Source: Microbacteriaceae bacterium (GTDB lineage Bacteria; Actinomycetota; Actinomycetes; Actinomycetales; Microbacteriaceae). From it: DNA of 39,223 bases. The notes below the pieces were generated by a model. It worked only from the letters and a program-made list of their open reading frames with translations. It was not told where the DNA came from and ran no database searches. This document shows, piece by piece, positions 17,902 to 28,083 of this stretch. Positions within the stretch are counted from its first letter, which is position 1; the number at the start of each line of letters is the position of its first letter. Made by a program: the position numbers and the translations under genes. The stretch covers positions 1-39,223 of the forward strand of contig JAVECW010000123.1 of NCBI GenBank assembly GCA_030841285.1, given 5' to 3'.

Positions 17902-20274
17902 TCACTCGCGGTCGAAGACGAGTCCGCGTCGCTTGGCCAACCGATAGAACAATTCGATGCCGCACGCGCCGACGGCGCCGACGAGGATGCCGTAGCCCAG
18001 GGCCGCGTTCACGAGAATGTGCATCGCGAAGAAGTCCCTTGTGAACGGGATGACGCAGACGAGCACAAGTGCGGTTGCGACGGCAGCCACGAGTGCGAAT
18101 CGCGGCCAGCTGAGCGGCCTGGCGAGCACGCAGAGGATCCAGAGCGAGACGCAGAACAGCGCGATCGTCGTGACGCTGCGCGCCTCATCGAGCGGGATCG
18201 TGCGGTACAGCGGCACATACGCAAGCACGACGGTCGCTGCCGCGATGATCCCCGATGGAATCGAGTATGCGAGGATCCGCCGCAGCACGCCCGGCACATA
18301 GATCTTGCGGTTGGGCGCGAGCGCGAGCATGAACGAAGGGATGCCGATCGCGAGGGTGGAGACGAGCGTGAGCTGGCGCGGCAGAAAAGGGAATGGCAGC
18401 AGGAATACCGCGCTGACGAGCGCGAGCAGGATGCCGTACACGGTCTTCGCCAGGAAGATGTTGGCCACGCGCTCGACGTTCGCGATCACGCGGCGTCCAA
18501 GGCTCAACACATTGGGCAGCCGGTCGAACCGATTGTCGAGCAGTACCAGGCGCGAGACGGCCTTGGTCGCGGCCGCAGCGTCGCCCATCGCGATGCCGAG
18601 GTTGGCATCTTTGATCGCCATGGCATCGTTGACGCCGTCGCCCGTCATGGCGACGGTCCGCCCCTGCCGCTGCAGGATACCGATGGCCGTGCGCTTCTGC
18701 GCCGGGCTCACCCGCCCGAAGATGCTGGACTCCCCGAGCGCGGCCTCGAGTTCATCATCCGTGTGGAGGACGGACGCATCGATGGCCTGCCCGGCGATCC
18801 CGATCGTGCTCGCGACAGCGGAGACCGTCATCGGGTTATCGCCCGAGAGTACGACGACACGAACCGACTGCTCGGCAAAGTACCGAAGGGTTTCGGGGGC
18901 CTCTGGACGGACCGACTCCCGGAAGGTGATGAGAGCGACCGGCGCGAGTTCGAGATCGCTCGGCGCCGTTCCGCTATCGGCGGGCAGCCCGGCCACGCTG
19001 CGAACCAGGGCAAGCGTCCTATGCCCGGCGGCCGCCGCGCGATTCGCCTCGGCGAGTTCGTTCGCGTGCGCCCCGAGGAGGCGCTCCGGCGCGCCGAGCA
19101 GCCACGCCGACGACTCTCCGTCGAACCGGAACGCGACACCGCTGAACTTGCCACCTGAGCTGAACGGGATCCGACGCTCGATCACCAGCCCATCCACGCG
19201 GAAATGCGCGGACAGGATGCCGGCGGTCGCGTTCGCCGCGTCATCCGAACCGAACGCCGCAAGCGCGCGTTCGGCGTCAGCAAGCGGATGCCCTCGGAGC
19301 TGGATGAGCCGGTCGAAGCCCAGCTCGCCTGTTGTCAGCGTGCCTGTCTTGTCGAGGCAGAGCACATCGACGCGCGCCAGGATCTCGACCGCGGCGAGTT
19401 CCTGAACGAGCACCTTGCGGCCGGCGAGCTGAATGGCCGCGACGCCGAACGCGAGGCTGATCAGCAGGACGAGCCCTTCGGGAATCATCCCGACCACGCT
19501 CGCAACCGCATCGAGGAGCGCGCGGCGCCAGAGTCCGTTGACGACGAGATTCGCCCATCCGCCGTAGGTGAGGACTCGGCCGATGAGGGTGATCAGGATC
19601 ACGGGACCGAGGATCCAGGAGAGGTAGACAAGGATGCGGTTGGTAGCGTCGCGGAGCTCGGAGTGCGCGAGCGAATGGCGGCGGATCTCGGCCGTGAGCT
19701 TGCTCGCGTACGAGTCCGCGCCCACCGCTGTGACGACGGCGTAGCCCGTTCCGCCCGCGACGTGCGAGCCGGAGAGCAGCCCCGCCCCGGCATCCTTGGG
19801 CACGGGCTCGGACTCTCCAGTGAGCAGGGACTCGTCGAGGCTCAGCTCGATGCTTTCGACCACGCGGGCATCGGCGGGAACCTGGTCGCCCGGTCGCAAC
19901 ACCAGGAGATCGTCGAGCACCACCTCGGTGATGGCGACGACCATCACTGCGCCGTCGCGCTTGACGGCGGCCTCCGGCGCCGCGAGGAGTGCCGCGCGGT
20001 CGAGCACGAGCTTCGCCCGCAGCTCCTGCACGATGCCAATGAGCGCGTTGACGACGACGATCCCGTAGAAGAAGCCGTCGCGCAGGTCACCAAGAATCAG
20101 TACGGCAATGAAGCAAACCGTCAGGATTCCATTGAAGAGGGTGAGGATGTTCTCGCGGAGAATATCCGAGACGGTGCGTGAGGTCGGTTGCTTGATCTCA
20201 TTGCCGCGTCCGGTCGCGTGACGTTCGGCGACCTCCGCGCTGGTCAGTCCCGCACTGCTCAGCGTGTCAGGCAT
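17902..20274 (-). CDS. ctpE: Cation-transporting P-type ATPase, CtpE-like
   Basis: The 790-residue membrane pump has an actuator-domain LTGESEPVPKD (near 145). The phosphorylation site is CLDKTGTLTTG with Asp308. The hinge is AMTGDGVNDAMAIKDANLGIA, read here as one family motif. The fourth membrane segment carries GMIPEGLVLL, the Pro-Glu-Gly-Leu form of P2-like pumps, not the CPC of copper/cadmium pumps. No N-terminal metal-binding domain exists. About ten membrane segments are visible. The nearest characterised relative in plan is mycobacterial CtpE, linked to calcium uptake; calcium here is inference. The ATG is 4 nt after the DUF3159 stop, so it is translated from the same run. Confidence 0.9.
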   Translation of the reverse strand: MPDTLSSAGLTSAEVAERHATGRGNEIKQPTSRTVSDILRENILTLFNGILTVCFIAVLILGDLRDGFFYGIVVVNALIGIVQELRAKLVLDRAALLAAPEAAVKRDGAVMVVAITEVVLDDLLVLRPGDQVPADARVVESIELSLDESLLTGESEPVPKDAGAGLLSGSHVAGGTGYAVVTAVGADSYASKLTAEIRRHSLAHSELRDATNRILVYLSWILGPVILITLIGRVLTYGGWANLVVNGLWRRALLDAVASVVGMIPEGLVLLISLAFGVAAIQLAGRKVLVQELAAVEILARVDVLCLDKTGTLTTGELGFDRLIQLRGHPLADAERALAAFGSDDAANATAGILSAHFRVDGLVIERRIPFSSGGKFSGVAFRFDGESSAWLLGAPERLLGAHANELAEANRAAAAGHRTLALVRSVAGLPADSGTAPSDLELAPVALITFRESVRPEAPETLRYFAEQSVRVVVLSGDNPMTVSAVASTIGIAGQAIDASVLHTDDELEAALGESSIFGRVSPAQKRTAIGILQRQGRTVAMTGDGVNDAMAIKDANLGIAMGDAAAATKAVSRLVLLDNRFDRLPNVLSLGRRVIANVERVANIFLAKTVYGILLALVSAVFLLPFPFLPRQLTLVSTLAIGIPSFMLALAPNRKIYVPGVLRRILAYSIPSGIIAAATVVLAYVPLYRTIPLDEARSVTTIALFCVSLWILCVLARPLSWPRFALVAAVATALVLVCVIPFTRDFFAMHILVNAALGYGILVGAVGACGIELFYRLAKRRGLVFDRE

Positions 20275-20278
20275 CCGG

Positions 20279-21049
20279 TCAGGTCCTGTCGTCCTTCTTC
20301 GCGTCGCCCAGATTGAAGACCGCGCGGACGATGAACCATGACACGAGCAGGAGCGGTGCGTACAACGGCACGCCCATCAGGAGTTTCGTGATCGCAAGCG
20401 CCTCGGTGGCCGACGGCGTGTGCGCCAGGTAGAGCGGGACTTGCACGACAAGTCGCGCGGCGAACAGCAGGAACCAGCCCAGGGTGAGCGCCTGCATCGC
20501 TCGGTACCTGCCCTTGTTCTTACGCCAGGCAAGTCCGTCGCCCGTCAGGTAGCCGACTGCGAGCCCGATGAGCGGCCAACCGACCAGGACCGAAATGAGG
20601 AGGGCACCGCCATACGCCGCGTTGGTCCAGATTCCGAGGAGAAAGTTGTCTTCTCCCCTGCCCGTGATGAGCGCGAGGACGGCCGAAGCGCCGACGCCGA
20701 TAAGGCCTGCCATGGCCTGGGTCACGGGAGTGCGACCGACGAGGCGGACGATGGTGAAGACGACCGCGACGGCGACCGACGCTCCGATCGCAAGCGGCAC
20801 GTTCACCGTGAAGGTATAGAGCACCAGGAAGACAAGGCCCGGAATGATCGTTTCGGCCAGGCCCCGGATACCACCCAGCGCGCCCAGGAGCGCGCGCCCG
20901 GTGGGCGCATCACGCTCCGCAAGCCGGCCGATGCCCGCCTTCTTCGCGGCGGCGGCGAGCGACTCACCGATCGCAGCGGGAACACCTGTCTGGCCTGTAT
21001 CGTCGTCAGACGGAGACCGCTCGTCCTTATTTCCAGGCATGACGGGCAC
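20279..21049 (-). CDS. DUF3159 family membrane protein
   Basis: The 256-residue protein has a hydrophilic N-terminus of about 55 residues and then about six hydrophobic segments, with a conserved LGGIRGLAETIIPGLVF at the first. The family is actinobacterial and of unknown function. It could be a small-molecule channel or an accessory membrane factor. The start is GTG at 21049, 7 nt after the DUF3710 stop; ATG at 21040 is an equally possible start. It sits between DUF3710 and the P-type ATPase, in a run headed by dut. Confidence 0.85.
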   Translation of the reverse strand: MPVMPGNKDERSPSDDDTGQTGVPAAIGESLAAAAKKAGIGRLAERDAPTGRALLGALGGIRGLAETIIPGLVFLVLYTFTVNVPLAIGASVAVAVVFTIVRLVGRTPVTQAMAGLIGVGASAVLALITGRGEDNFLLGIWTNAAYGGALLISVLVGWPLIGLAVGYLTGDGLAWRKNKGRYRAMQALTLGWFLLFAARLVVQVPLYLAHTPSATEALAITKLLMGVPLYAPLLLVSWFIVRAVFNLGDAKKDDRT

Positions 21050-21056
21050 GCGCTCG

Positions 21057-21683
21057 CTAGACCGCTGTCTGGTCCGACGGCGCCCCCGCCGGCGTCGCTG
21101 GCATGCGAAGCGGGATCAGGTCGCGCGGCGGCATGGGCGAGGACCCGCGGACGACCACGATGCTCCGGAACAGGTCCTCGACGAGCGCGGCAGCTTCCGG
21201 CTTCACGGCGGCGTCACCGGCAATCACGCCGCGAAGGAACCAGCGAGGTCCGTCCACTCCGATGAATCGCGCCAGACGCGTCTCCCCCGCTGCACCAGCC
21301 TCCGCGGCGACGGGGATCTCGGCGACGAGCTCTGGGCCGAATACGCCATCGCGCAGGGTCGTCCGGCCGCCCTGCCGGTTGACCTGTTCGGTGATCTGGT
21401 CGCGGATCTCGTGCCAGAGACCACTCGAGCGTGGTGCCGCGAACGGTTGTACCTGCAGTGTCGAGTTGGCGTAGTCGAGGCCGACGGCGACGACGCGCTG
21501 GGTCTCCTCCTCGACCTCGAGGCGCAGGTGAAGGCCCTCGCGAGGAAGGATCTTGACGCCGCCGAGGTCGACGTAAGGCCGAACCGGGTTGGCCTCGCTC
21601 TCGTCGAGCGGACCTTCCGTCTCGCGATCCTCGGGCGCCGACTTCTCCCAGCCGGTGGAATCGGTGCTGCTTGTGTCACTCAC
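21057..21683 (-). CDS. DUF3710 family protein
   Basis: The 208-residue soluble protein has an acidic N-terminus (about 1-32) followed by the family core: PYVDLGGVKILPREGLHLRL and then WHEIRDQITEQVNRQGG. ARFIGVDGPRWFLRGVIAG comes later. Function unknown. It overlaps dut by 4 bp (GTGA) and has AGGAGAG 5 nt before its GTG start. The dut-DUF3710-DUF3159 order is common in actinobacteria. Confidence 0.88.
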   Translation of the reverse strand: MSDTSSTDSTGWEKSAPEDRETEGPLDESEANPVRPYVDLGGVKILPREGLHLRLEVEEETQRVVAVGLDYANSTLQVQPFAAPRSSGLWHEIRDQITEQVNRQGGRTTLRDGVFGPELVAEIPVAAEAGAAGETRLARFIGVDGPRWFLRGVIAGDAAVKPEAAALVEDLFRSIVVVRGSSPMPPRDLIPLRMPATPAGAPSDQTAV

Positions 21684-22138
21684 GCGTGCTCTCCTGACTG
21701 CGAAACCGTGTATCCGGTCGATCCGAACCCCGAGTCTCCCCGCTGGCTTTCCGGAAGGCGGTCGACGGGCACGAACCGCGCGTGGCTCACGGGCATGACG
21801 ATGAGCTGGGCGATTCGGTCACCGACCGCGACAGCGTACGGCATGGACCTGTCCGTATTGAGGATCGTGACCCTGATCTCGCCACGGTACCCCGCATCCA
21901 CCGTTCCGGGTGAGTTCACGATCGTGATGCCATGCCGCGCGGCCAGGCCGCTGCGTGGCACGACGAATCCGACGTGGCCCTCAGGGAGGGCGATCGAAAC
22001 ACCCGTGCCGATGGTCGCGCGCTCTCCCGGCTCGAGGGTCAGCGCATCGGCAGCACACAGGTCTGCGCCCGCGTCCCCTGGGTGGGCGTACGACGGAACG
22101 ATGGGCGCGATGATCGGGACGTCAACGGTATCGGTCAC
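21680..22138 (-). CDS. dut: dUTP diphosphatase
   Basis: The 152-residue trimeric dUTPase hydrolyses dUTP to dUMP and PPi, keeping uracil out of DNA and feeding dTMP synthesis. All five motifs are visible: HPGDAGADL, PRSGLAARHG, GTVDAGYRGEIRV with the catalytic Asp and Tyr, GDRIAQLIV, and the flexible C-terminal RGDSGFGSTG. The GTG start at 22138 has no Shine-Dalgarno; a TACCCT hexamer 6 nt upstream suggests a leaderless message. First gene of the dut-DUF3710-DUF3159-ctpE run. Confidence 0.97.
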   Translation of the reverse strand: MTDTVDVPIIAPIVPSYAHPGDAGADLCAADALTLEPGERATIGTGVSIALPEGHVGFVVPRSGLAARHGITIVNSPGTVDAGYRGEIRVTILNTDRSMPYAVAVGDRIAQLIVMPVSHARFVPVDRLPESQRGDSGFGSTGYTVSQSGEHA

Positions 22139-22144
22139 GTGTCG

Positions 22145-22150
22145 AGGGTA
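22145..22150 (-). promoter_or_regulatory. -10 element for a leaderless dut transcript
   Basis: TACCCT on the minus strand is 6 nt from the dut GTG. The divergent DUF3093 start is only 38 bp away from dut, so the two promoters must overlap or lie back to back. Confidence 0.4.
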
Positions 22151-22176
22151 GTGCAGAAATCTGATCCAATAGAGCC

Positions 22177-22626
22177 ATGGATCTCTATCGCGAGCGGCTC
22201 TGGGCCGCCCCCTGGCTCTTTATCTCCACCGCGCTCGTGATTCCGGCCAGCCTTATCGTGTTCGCACCGATCAACTGGATCGCCGGCGTCATCACCGCGA
22301 TCGTTCTCTACGCCGGATGTGTGGGAATGCTCATTGCATCGTCACCGACCATCAGGGTGACCGAGTCGACGCTCCTGGCGGGCCGCGCACAAATTCCGCT
22401 CACGCTCGTTGGTGAGCCGACGGGCTATGAAGCGGATGACGCGATCCTCCAGCGCGGGCAGCGCCTGGATGCGCGGGCATGGCTCCTCATCCGCGGCTGG
22501 GTCAAGCCAGTCGTCAAGGTGCCTGTGCTCGACGCCGATGATCCGACGCCGTACTGGCTGCTCTCAACGAGAAGCCCGGACCGACTGGTCCGGGCTCTCA
22601 ATGATGGTCGTCTCGCGGCGAACTAA
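22177..22626 (+). CDS. DUF3093 family membrane protein
   Basis: The 149-residue protein has two transmembrane helices (about 12-32 and 35-55) and then a soluble C-terminal domain, probably cytoplasmic. WAAPWLFISTAL at the start and the later PYWLLSTRSPDRLVRAL are family signs. Function unknown. It is divergent from dut and convergent with DUF4193, sharing 4 bp at the stops. A hairpin near its 3' end (22573-22596) probably works for DUF4193. Confidence 0.86.
   Translation: MDLYRERLWAAPWLFISTALVIPASLIVFAPINWIAGVITAIVLYAGCVGMLIASSPTIRVTESTLLAGRAQIPLTLVGEPTGYEADDAILQRGQRLDARAWLLIRGWVKPVVKVPVLDADDPTPYWLLSTRSPDRLVRALNDGRLAAN
22573..22596 (-). terminator. Terminator for DUF4193 embedded in the DUF3093 coding region
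   Basis: A perfect 10-bp stem, AGCCCGGACC with loop GACT, lies 26 nt past the DUF4193 stop on the minus strand and is followed there by TCTCGTTG. It is inside the last 20 codons of DUF3093. On the plus strand no T-rich tail follows, so it should act mainly leftward. Confidence 0.6.
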
Positions 22627-22916
22627 GCCGCGCACTCCACGCAGATCGGGCCGAGCTTCGTCTCGTGGTCGATCTGTGCGCGGTGCTTCACCAGGAAGCA
22701 GTTCACACAGGTGAACTCGTCCGCCTGCGGCGGAAGGACCACGACATCCAGGTCGAGATCCGAAAGGTCAGCACCGGCGAGCTCAAACCCGCCGAGATTG
22801 TCCGAGTCGTCAACGTCGACAACGCCGGACATTTTGTCCGGTACCCGCTCCTTGAGCGCCTCGATTGACTCCGAGTCATCCTCGGTCTTTCGCGGTGCGT
22901 CGTAATCCGTTGCCAT
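22623..22916 (-). CDS. DUF4193 family protein (zinc-ribbon-like)
   Basis: The 97-residue protein has an acidic N-terminal two-thirds and a C-terminal four-cysteine set, CVNC and CVEC, separated by about 20 residues, that should bind zinc. It begins with the family's MATDYDAPRKT. ATG at 22916 is chosen for that N-terminus; ATG at 22922 is possible. Family is actinobacterial and of unknown function, often next to the sepH/dut region, as here. It resembles small RNA-polymerase- or ribosome-associated Zn proteins in general plan only. Confidence 0.88.
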   Translation of the reverse strand: MATDYDAPRKTEDDSESIEALKERVPDKMSGVVDVDDSDNLGGFELAGADLSDLDLDVVVLPPQADEFTCVNCFLVKHRAQIDHETKLGPICVECAA

Positions 22917-23119
22917 GCCCATCCACTTCTCGTATTACAGCCGATTGTTCGCATCGGCGGCCACAGTTTGCATCAATCCGCAGTGAATAGCAAACCACCT
23001 CGCGGTGACACTCAATCTGCTGTTGATTGAACTTGCGGCACGCCACGAGTATTCCCGAGGAAAGCGCCCCGTCCGTGACATCCTTGGCACGTACATGAAG
23101 AGCTGGAGAGGCATTCATC

Positions 23120-24193
23120 ATGCAGGATTTGAAGGTCATCGGAGTCGAGAATGGTGCTCTCCTCGCCGCGAGTGATGCTGGCGAGCGATACCGCATAGCG
23201 ATCGACGAGGTGCTCCAATCGCGCCTTCGGCAGGGCAGGACCGAGTCGAACACGAACGGCCCCAAGCTGTCGCCCCGCGAGGTGCAGGCGCACATTCGCG
23301 CCGGGATGTCGGCTGAGGATGTCGCGGCCGTGACGGGTGCGTCGATCGAGTACATCGAGCGATTCGAGGGCCCCATCCTCGCTGAGCGTGAGCACATGAT
23401 CGCCTCCGCATTGAGCGTTCCGGTGCACACGGCCGCCGAGGTGGACCCGCTCGAGGGTGCGACCTTCGGTTCGGTCATCCGCGATCGGCTCGCCTCACTC
23501 GGCGTGAGCGGCGAGCGGTGGGCGAGTTGGAAAGAGCAGGAGGGCGGCTGGATCGTCAAGCTCGCCTTCACGGCCGATTCGATCGACCACGACGCGCGCT
23601 GGAGCTACGACGCGCGCAAGCACGCACTCGCACCCCTCAACTCAGAGGCGACGACGCTCTCGCAGCAGGGCGAACTCCAGGGTGCCCTGATTCCGCGCCT
23701 GCGCGCGGTCACTCCCCACACGTCCGAGACGGACGAGTCGCGGTTCGACAGCGGTGCGTTCACGTTCAGGGACCTCTCCAACGACCTTGTCGGGCCAGAC
23801 ACCGTTCCGCACCTCGAGCCGGTTGCGTACGGCCGGTCAACCTCGGCGGCGAACAACTCGATCGCCGTGAGCGCCATCAAACGTTCGAACGACGACGATC
23901 CCAAGGATGTGCACCAGACAGCCGACCTGCTCGAGGCGTTGCGCCGCCGACGCGGAGAGCGTGAAGCTGCAAGCTACGACGACCAGGCGCAGCAGGCCGG
24001 CGAGGCCGACAACGGCGTTCGCGTGGTCGACGTTCCACTCGACGACTTCACGCAGCTCGATCAGCCGCCGCACGAGCCGGTAACGGCCGTCGCCGCCGCG
24101 CCACAGCAACGGCAGTCGAAGAAGGGCCGCGCGTCGATGCCGAGCTGGGACGAGATCGTCTTCGGCGCACGCAGCGACGACGACCTGGCCTAA
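23120..24193 (+). CDS. sepH: Septation protein SepH (DUF3071)
   Basis: The 357-residue SepH-family protein binds FtsZ and promotes its assembly in Streptomyces and mycobacteria. The N-terminal domain (about 1-175) has the conserved LSPREVQAHIRAGMSAEDVA, a helix-turn-helix-like stretch, and then WASWKEQEGGWIVKLAF. The central part is variable and acidic (about 190-330). The short conserved C-terminal motif MPSWDEIVFGAR is present. The start has AGAGG about 8 nt upstream. The gene is divergent from DUF4193 across a 203-bp gap in which I see no further gene. Confidence 0.93.
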   Translation: MQDLKVIGVENGALLAASDAGERYRIAIDEVLQSRLRQGRTESNTNGPKLSPREVQAHIRAGMSAEDVAAVTGASIEYIERFEGPILAEREHMIASALSVPVHTAAEVDPLEGATFGSVIRDRLASLGVSGERWASWKEQEGGWIVKLAFTADSIDHDARWSYDARKHALAPLNSEATTLSQQGELQGALIPRLRAVTPHTSETDESRFDSGAFTFRDLSNDLVGPDTVPHLEPVAYGRSTSAANNSIAVSAIKRSNDDDPKDVHQTADLLEALRRRRGEREAASYDDQAQQAGEADNGVRVVDVPLDDFTQLDQPPHEPVTAVAAAPQQRQSKKGRASMPSWDEIVFGARSDDDLA

Positions 24194-24211
24194 CCGCACC
24201 ACCGCGAGATA

Positions 24212-24269
24212 GTGCCTGTTCCGGCGGATCGTGCCCGGCGGAACGGAAACTATGCGCCGGAACGGGCAC
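24212..24269. repeat. Long inverted repeat between sepH and the phosphodiesterase gene
   Basis: GTGCCTGTTCCGGCG (24212-24226) pairs with 24255-24269 at 14 of 15 positions across a 28-nt loop. The loop contains another CGGCGGAAC that can pair with GTTCCG of the left arm, so alternative folds exist. Its place between two convergent stops suggests a bidirectional terminator; a REP-like dispersed element is the other option. Confidence 0.65.
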
Positions 24270-24303
24270 GTCGGGGTCGGATTGGTGAGGCCTCGATGGA
24301 AGG

Positions 24304-25455
24304 TCAGGCGCGGGCGAAATCCCCGAGCGGGATCAGGGGAACGCGGGTCTCCTCTGGCGTGAGCGAGCCGTGCTGGCCGATCATCGCCCTGCCGGAGGGG
24401 TTGTTGTCCCTGGAGTCGTAGTACGCGATGCGTCGACGAGCCGCGACGAGCACATCGCCGATCCGAGGGAGCACCTCGGGATCCACGTCGGCGCCGAACC
24501 AACCGGCTGCGCGTGCCTCGGTGCGCGTGCCGACCCACGCACGGTCGCCCTCGACGCCCCGCCAGGCCGCAGCGAGGGCATCCGCATCCGACGCGCTCGC
24601 GCCATCCTCGAGATACAACTGCAGGCAGCGCGGGTCTCCGCCCACGTGGCGAACGCCCGCGATGAGCTCCGGCACGGTATCGAACAGCACGTGCGAACTC
24701 TGAGGCACGTCGAGCACGCCGTGGTCAGCGGTGACGAATGCGCCCTCACCGCTGCGGAGGCGCACGGCAAGGCCCGAGATCTCGGCATCGAGCGTCTCGA
24801 GTTCGGCCAGCCAGGCGGGAGATTCCCAGCCCTTGGCATGGGCAGCGACATCCAGTTCGTGAACATAGAGATACACGAGACTCCGGCCGCCACGATCGAG
24901 GATCGCCTTCGCGGCGGCGAAGCGGTCAGCCAGTTGCTGGGCCGGCACGTACTGGGCTCCTCGCAGCACGGCCTGGGTGAAGCCAGAGTCGCGGTAGCGA
25001 AGCTGCCCGATCGCGTAGCTCGCTATGCCCTGCTGCCTCGCCAGCTCGAAGACCGTTGCCTGACGCTGCCAGGTCGCGGGATCCATCTGCGCATCCCACC
25101 CGCTCAGCTGGTTGACGATGCGGTCGTTGGCCACGTCGCGCACGCGGTAGCCGACGAGTCCGTGGCTGCCAGGCGTCACGCCGGTGCACAGCGTCGCGAT
25201 CGCGGATGCCGTCGTCGTCGGGAACCCGGCATCGATCGTCGTCCCCTTCGTCAGGCGGGGTGCCAGGAAGCGCGCGTGCCCTGCTCGCTCCCGAAGGGAC
25301 GACGCGCCGAGCCCATCGACGAGCACGATGACCGCGCGCTGGACCTCGCCGAGCCCGAGCGGATTCTCGACGCCGTGCAAAGCCGACAGCGAACTTGGCA
25401 GAACCTCGGCAAGGCTCAACCGTGTCGAATACGCGGCCGGTAGCATGGGGGGCAT
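24304..25455 (-). CDS. Alkaline phosphatase superfamily phosphodiesterase / nucleotide pyrophosphatase
   Basis: The 383-residue protein belongs to the type I phosphodiesterase/nucleotide pyrophosphatase family. The first metal site is [13 protein letters not shown]; the nucleophilic threonine lies in [16 protein letters not shown]. Further metal ligands are in [10 protein letters not shown] and [12 protein letters not shown]. There is no signal peptide, so it is probably cytoplasmic. Start: ATG at 25455 or the in-frame ATG at 25446; neither has a clear Shine-Dalgarno. The same frame stays open far upstream through the divergent topoisomerase gene, but that part has no family similarity. Substrate unknown. 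Confidence 0.88.
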   Translation of the reverse strand: MPPMLPAAYSTRLSLAEVLPSSLSALHGVENPLGLGEVQRAVIVLVDGLGASSLRERAGHARFLAPRLTKGTTIDAGFPTTTASAIATLCTGVTPGSHGLVGYRVRDVANDRIVNQLSGWDAQMDPATWQRQATVFELARQQGIASYAIGQLRYRDSGFTQAVLRGAQYVPAQQLADRFAAAKAILDRGGRSLVYLYVHELDVAAHAKGWESPAWLAELETLDAEISGLAVRLRSGEGAFVTADHGVLDVPQSSHVLFDTVPELIAGVRHVGGDPRCLQLYLEDGASASDADALAAAWRGVEGDRAWVGTRTEARAAGWFGADVDPEVLPRIGDVLVAARRRIAYYDSRDNNPSGRAMIGQHGSLTPEETRVPLIPLGDFARA

Positions 25456-25539
25456 CTGGCCCAGTTTGTCACAGGCAGGCGGGACCAGACCTACGTTTTC
25501 GGCCCGCGATACCCCCGCACCAAGCACAAGATTGCACGG

Positions 25540-28010
<2,471 letters not shown>

Positions 28011-28011
<1 letters not shown>

Positions 28012-28061
28012 ACGTCGCTCGCGGGATTCGTTGTTCGCGGGTTTTCGACGTCGCTCGCGGG
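28011..28061. repeat. Direct repeats in the parC-parE gap
   Basis: GACGTCGCTCGCGGG occurs at 28011-28025 and exactly again at 28047-28061, 36 bp apart. A degenerate third copy covers the last codons of parE (28066 on). The first copy starts within the parC stop codon. Confidence 0.75.
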
Positions 28062-28083
28062 CTCAGACGTCGATCCGCGAGCG
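28052..28083. terminator. Candidate bidirectional terminator between parC and parE
   Basis: CGCTCGCGG (28052-28060) pairs perfectly with CCGCGAGCG (28075-28083). The right arm lies in the end of parE, so parE transcripts would form the hairpin across the stop codon. No T-run is present, so confidence is modest. Confidence 0.4.
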
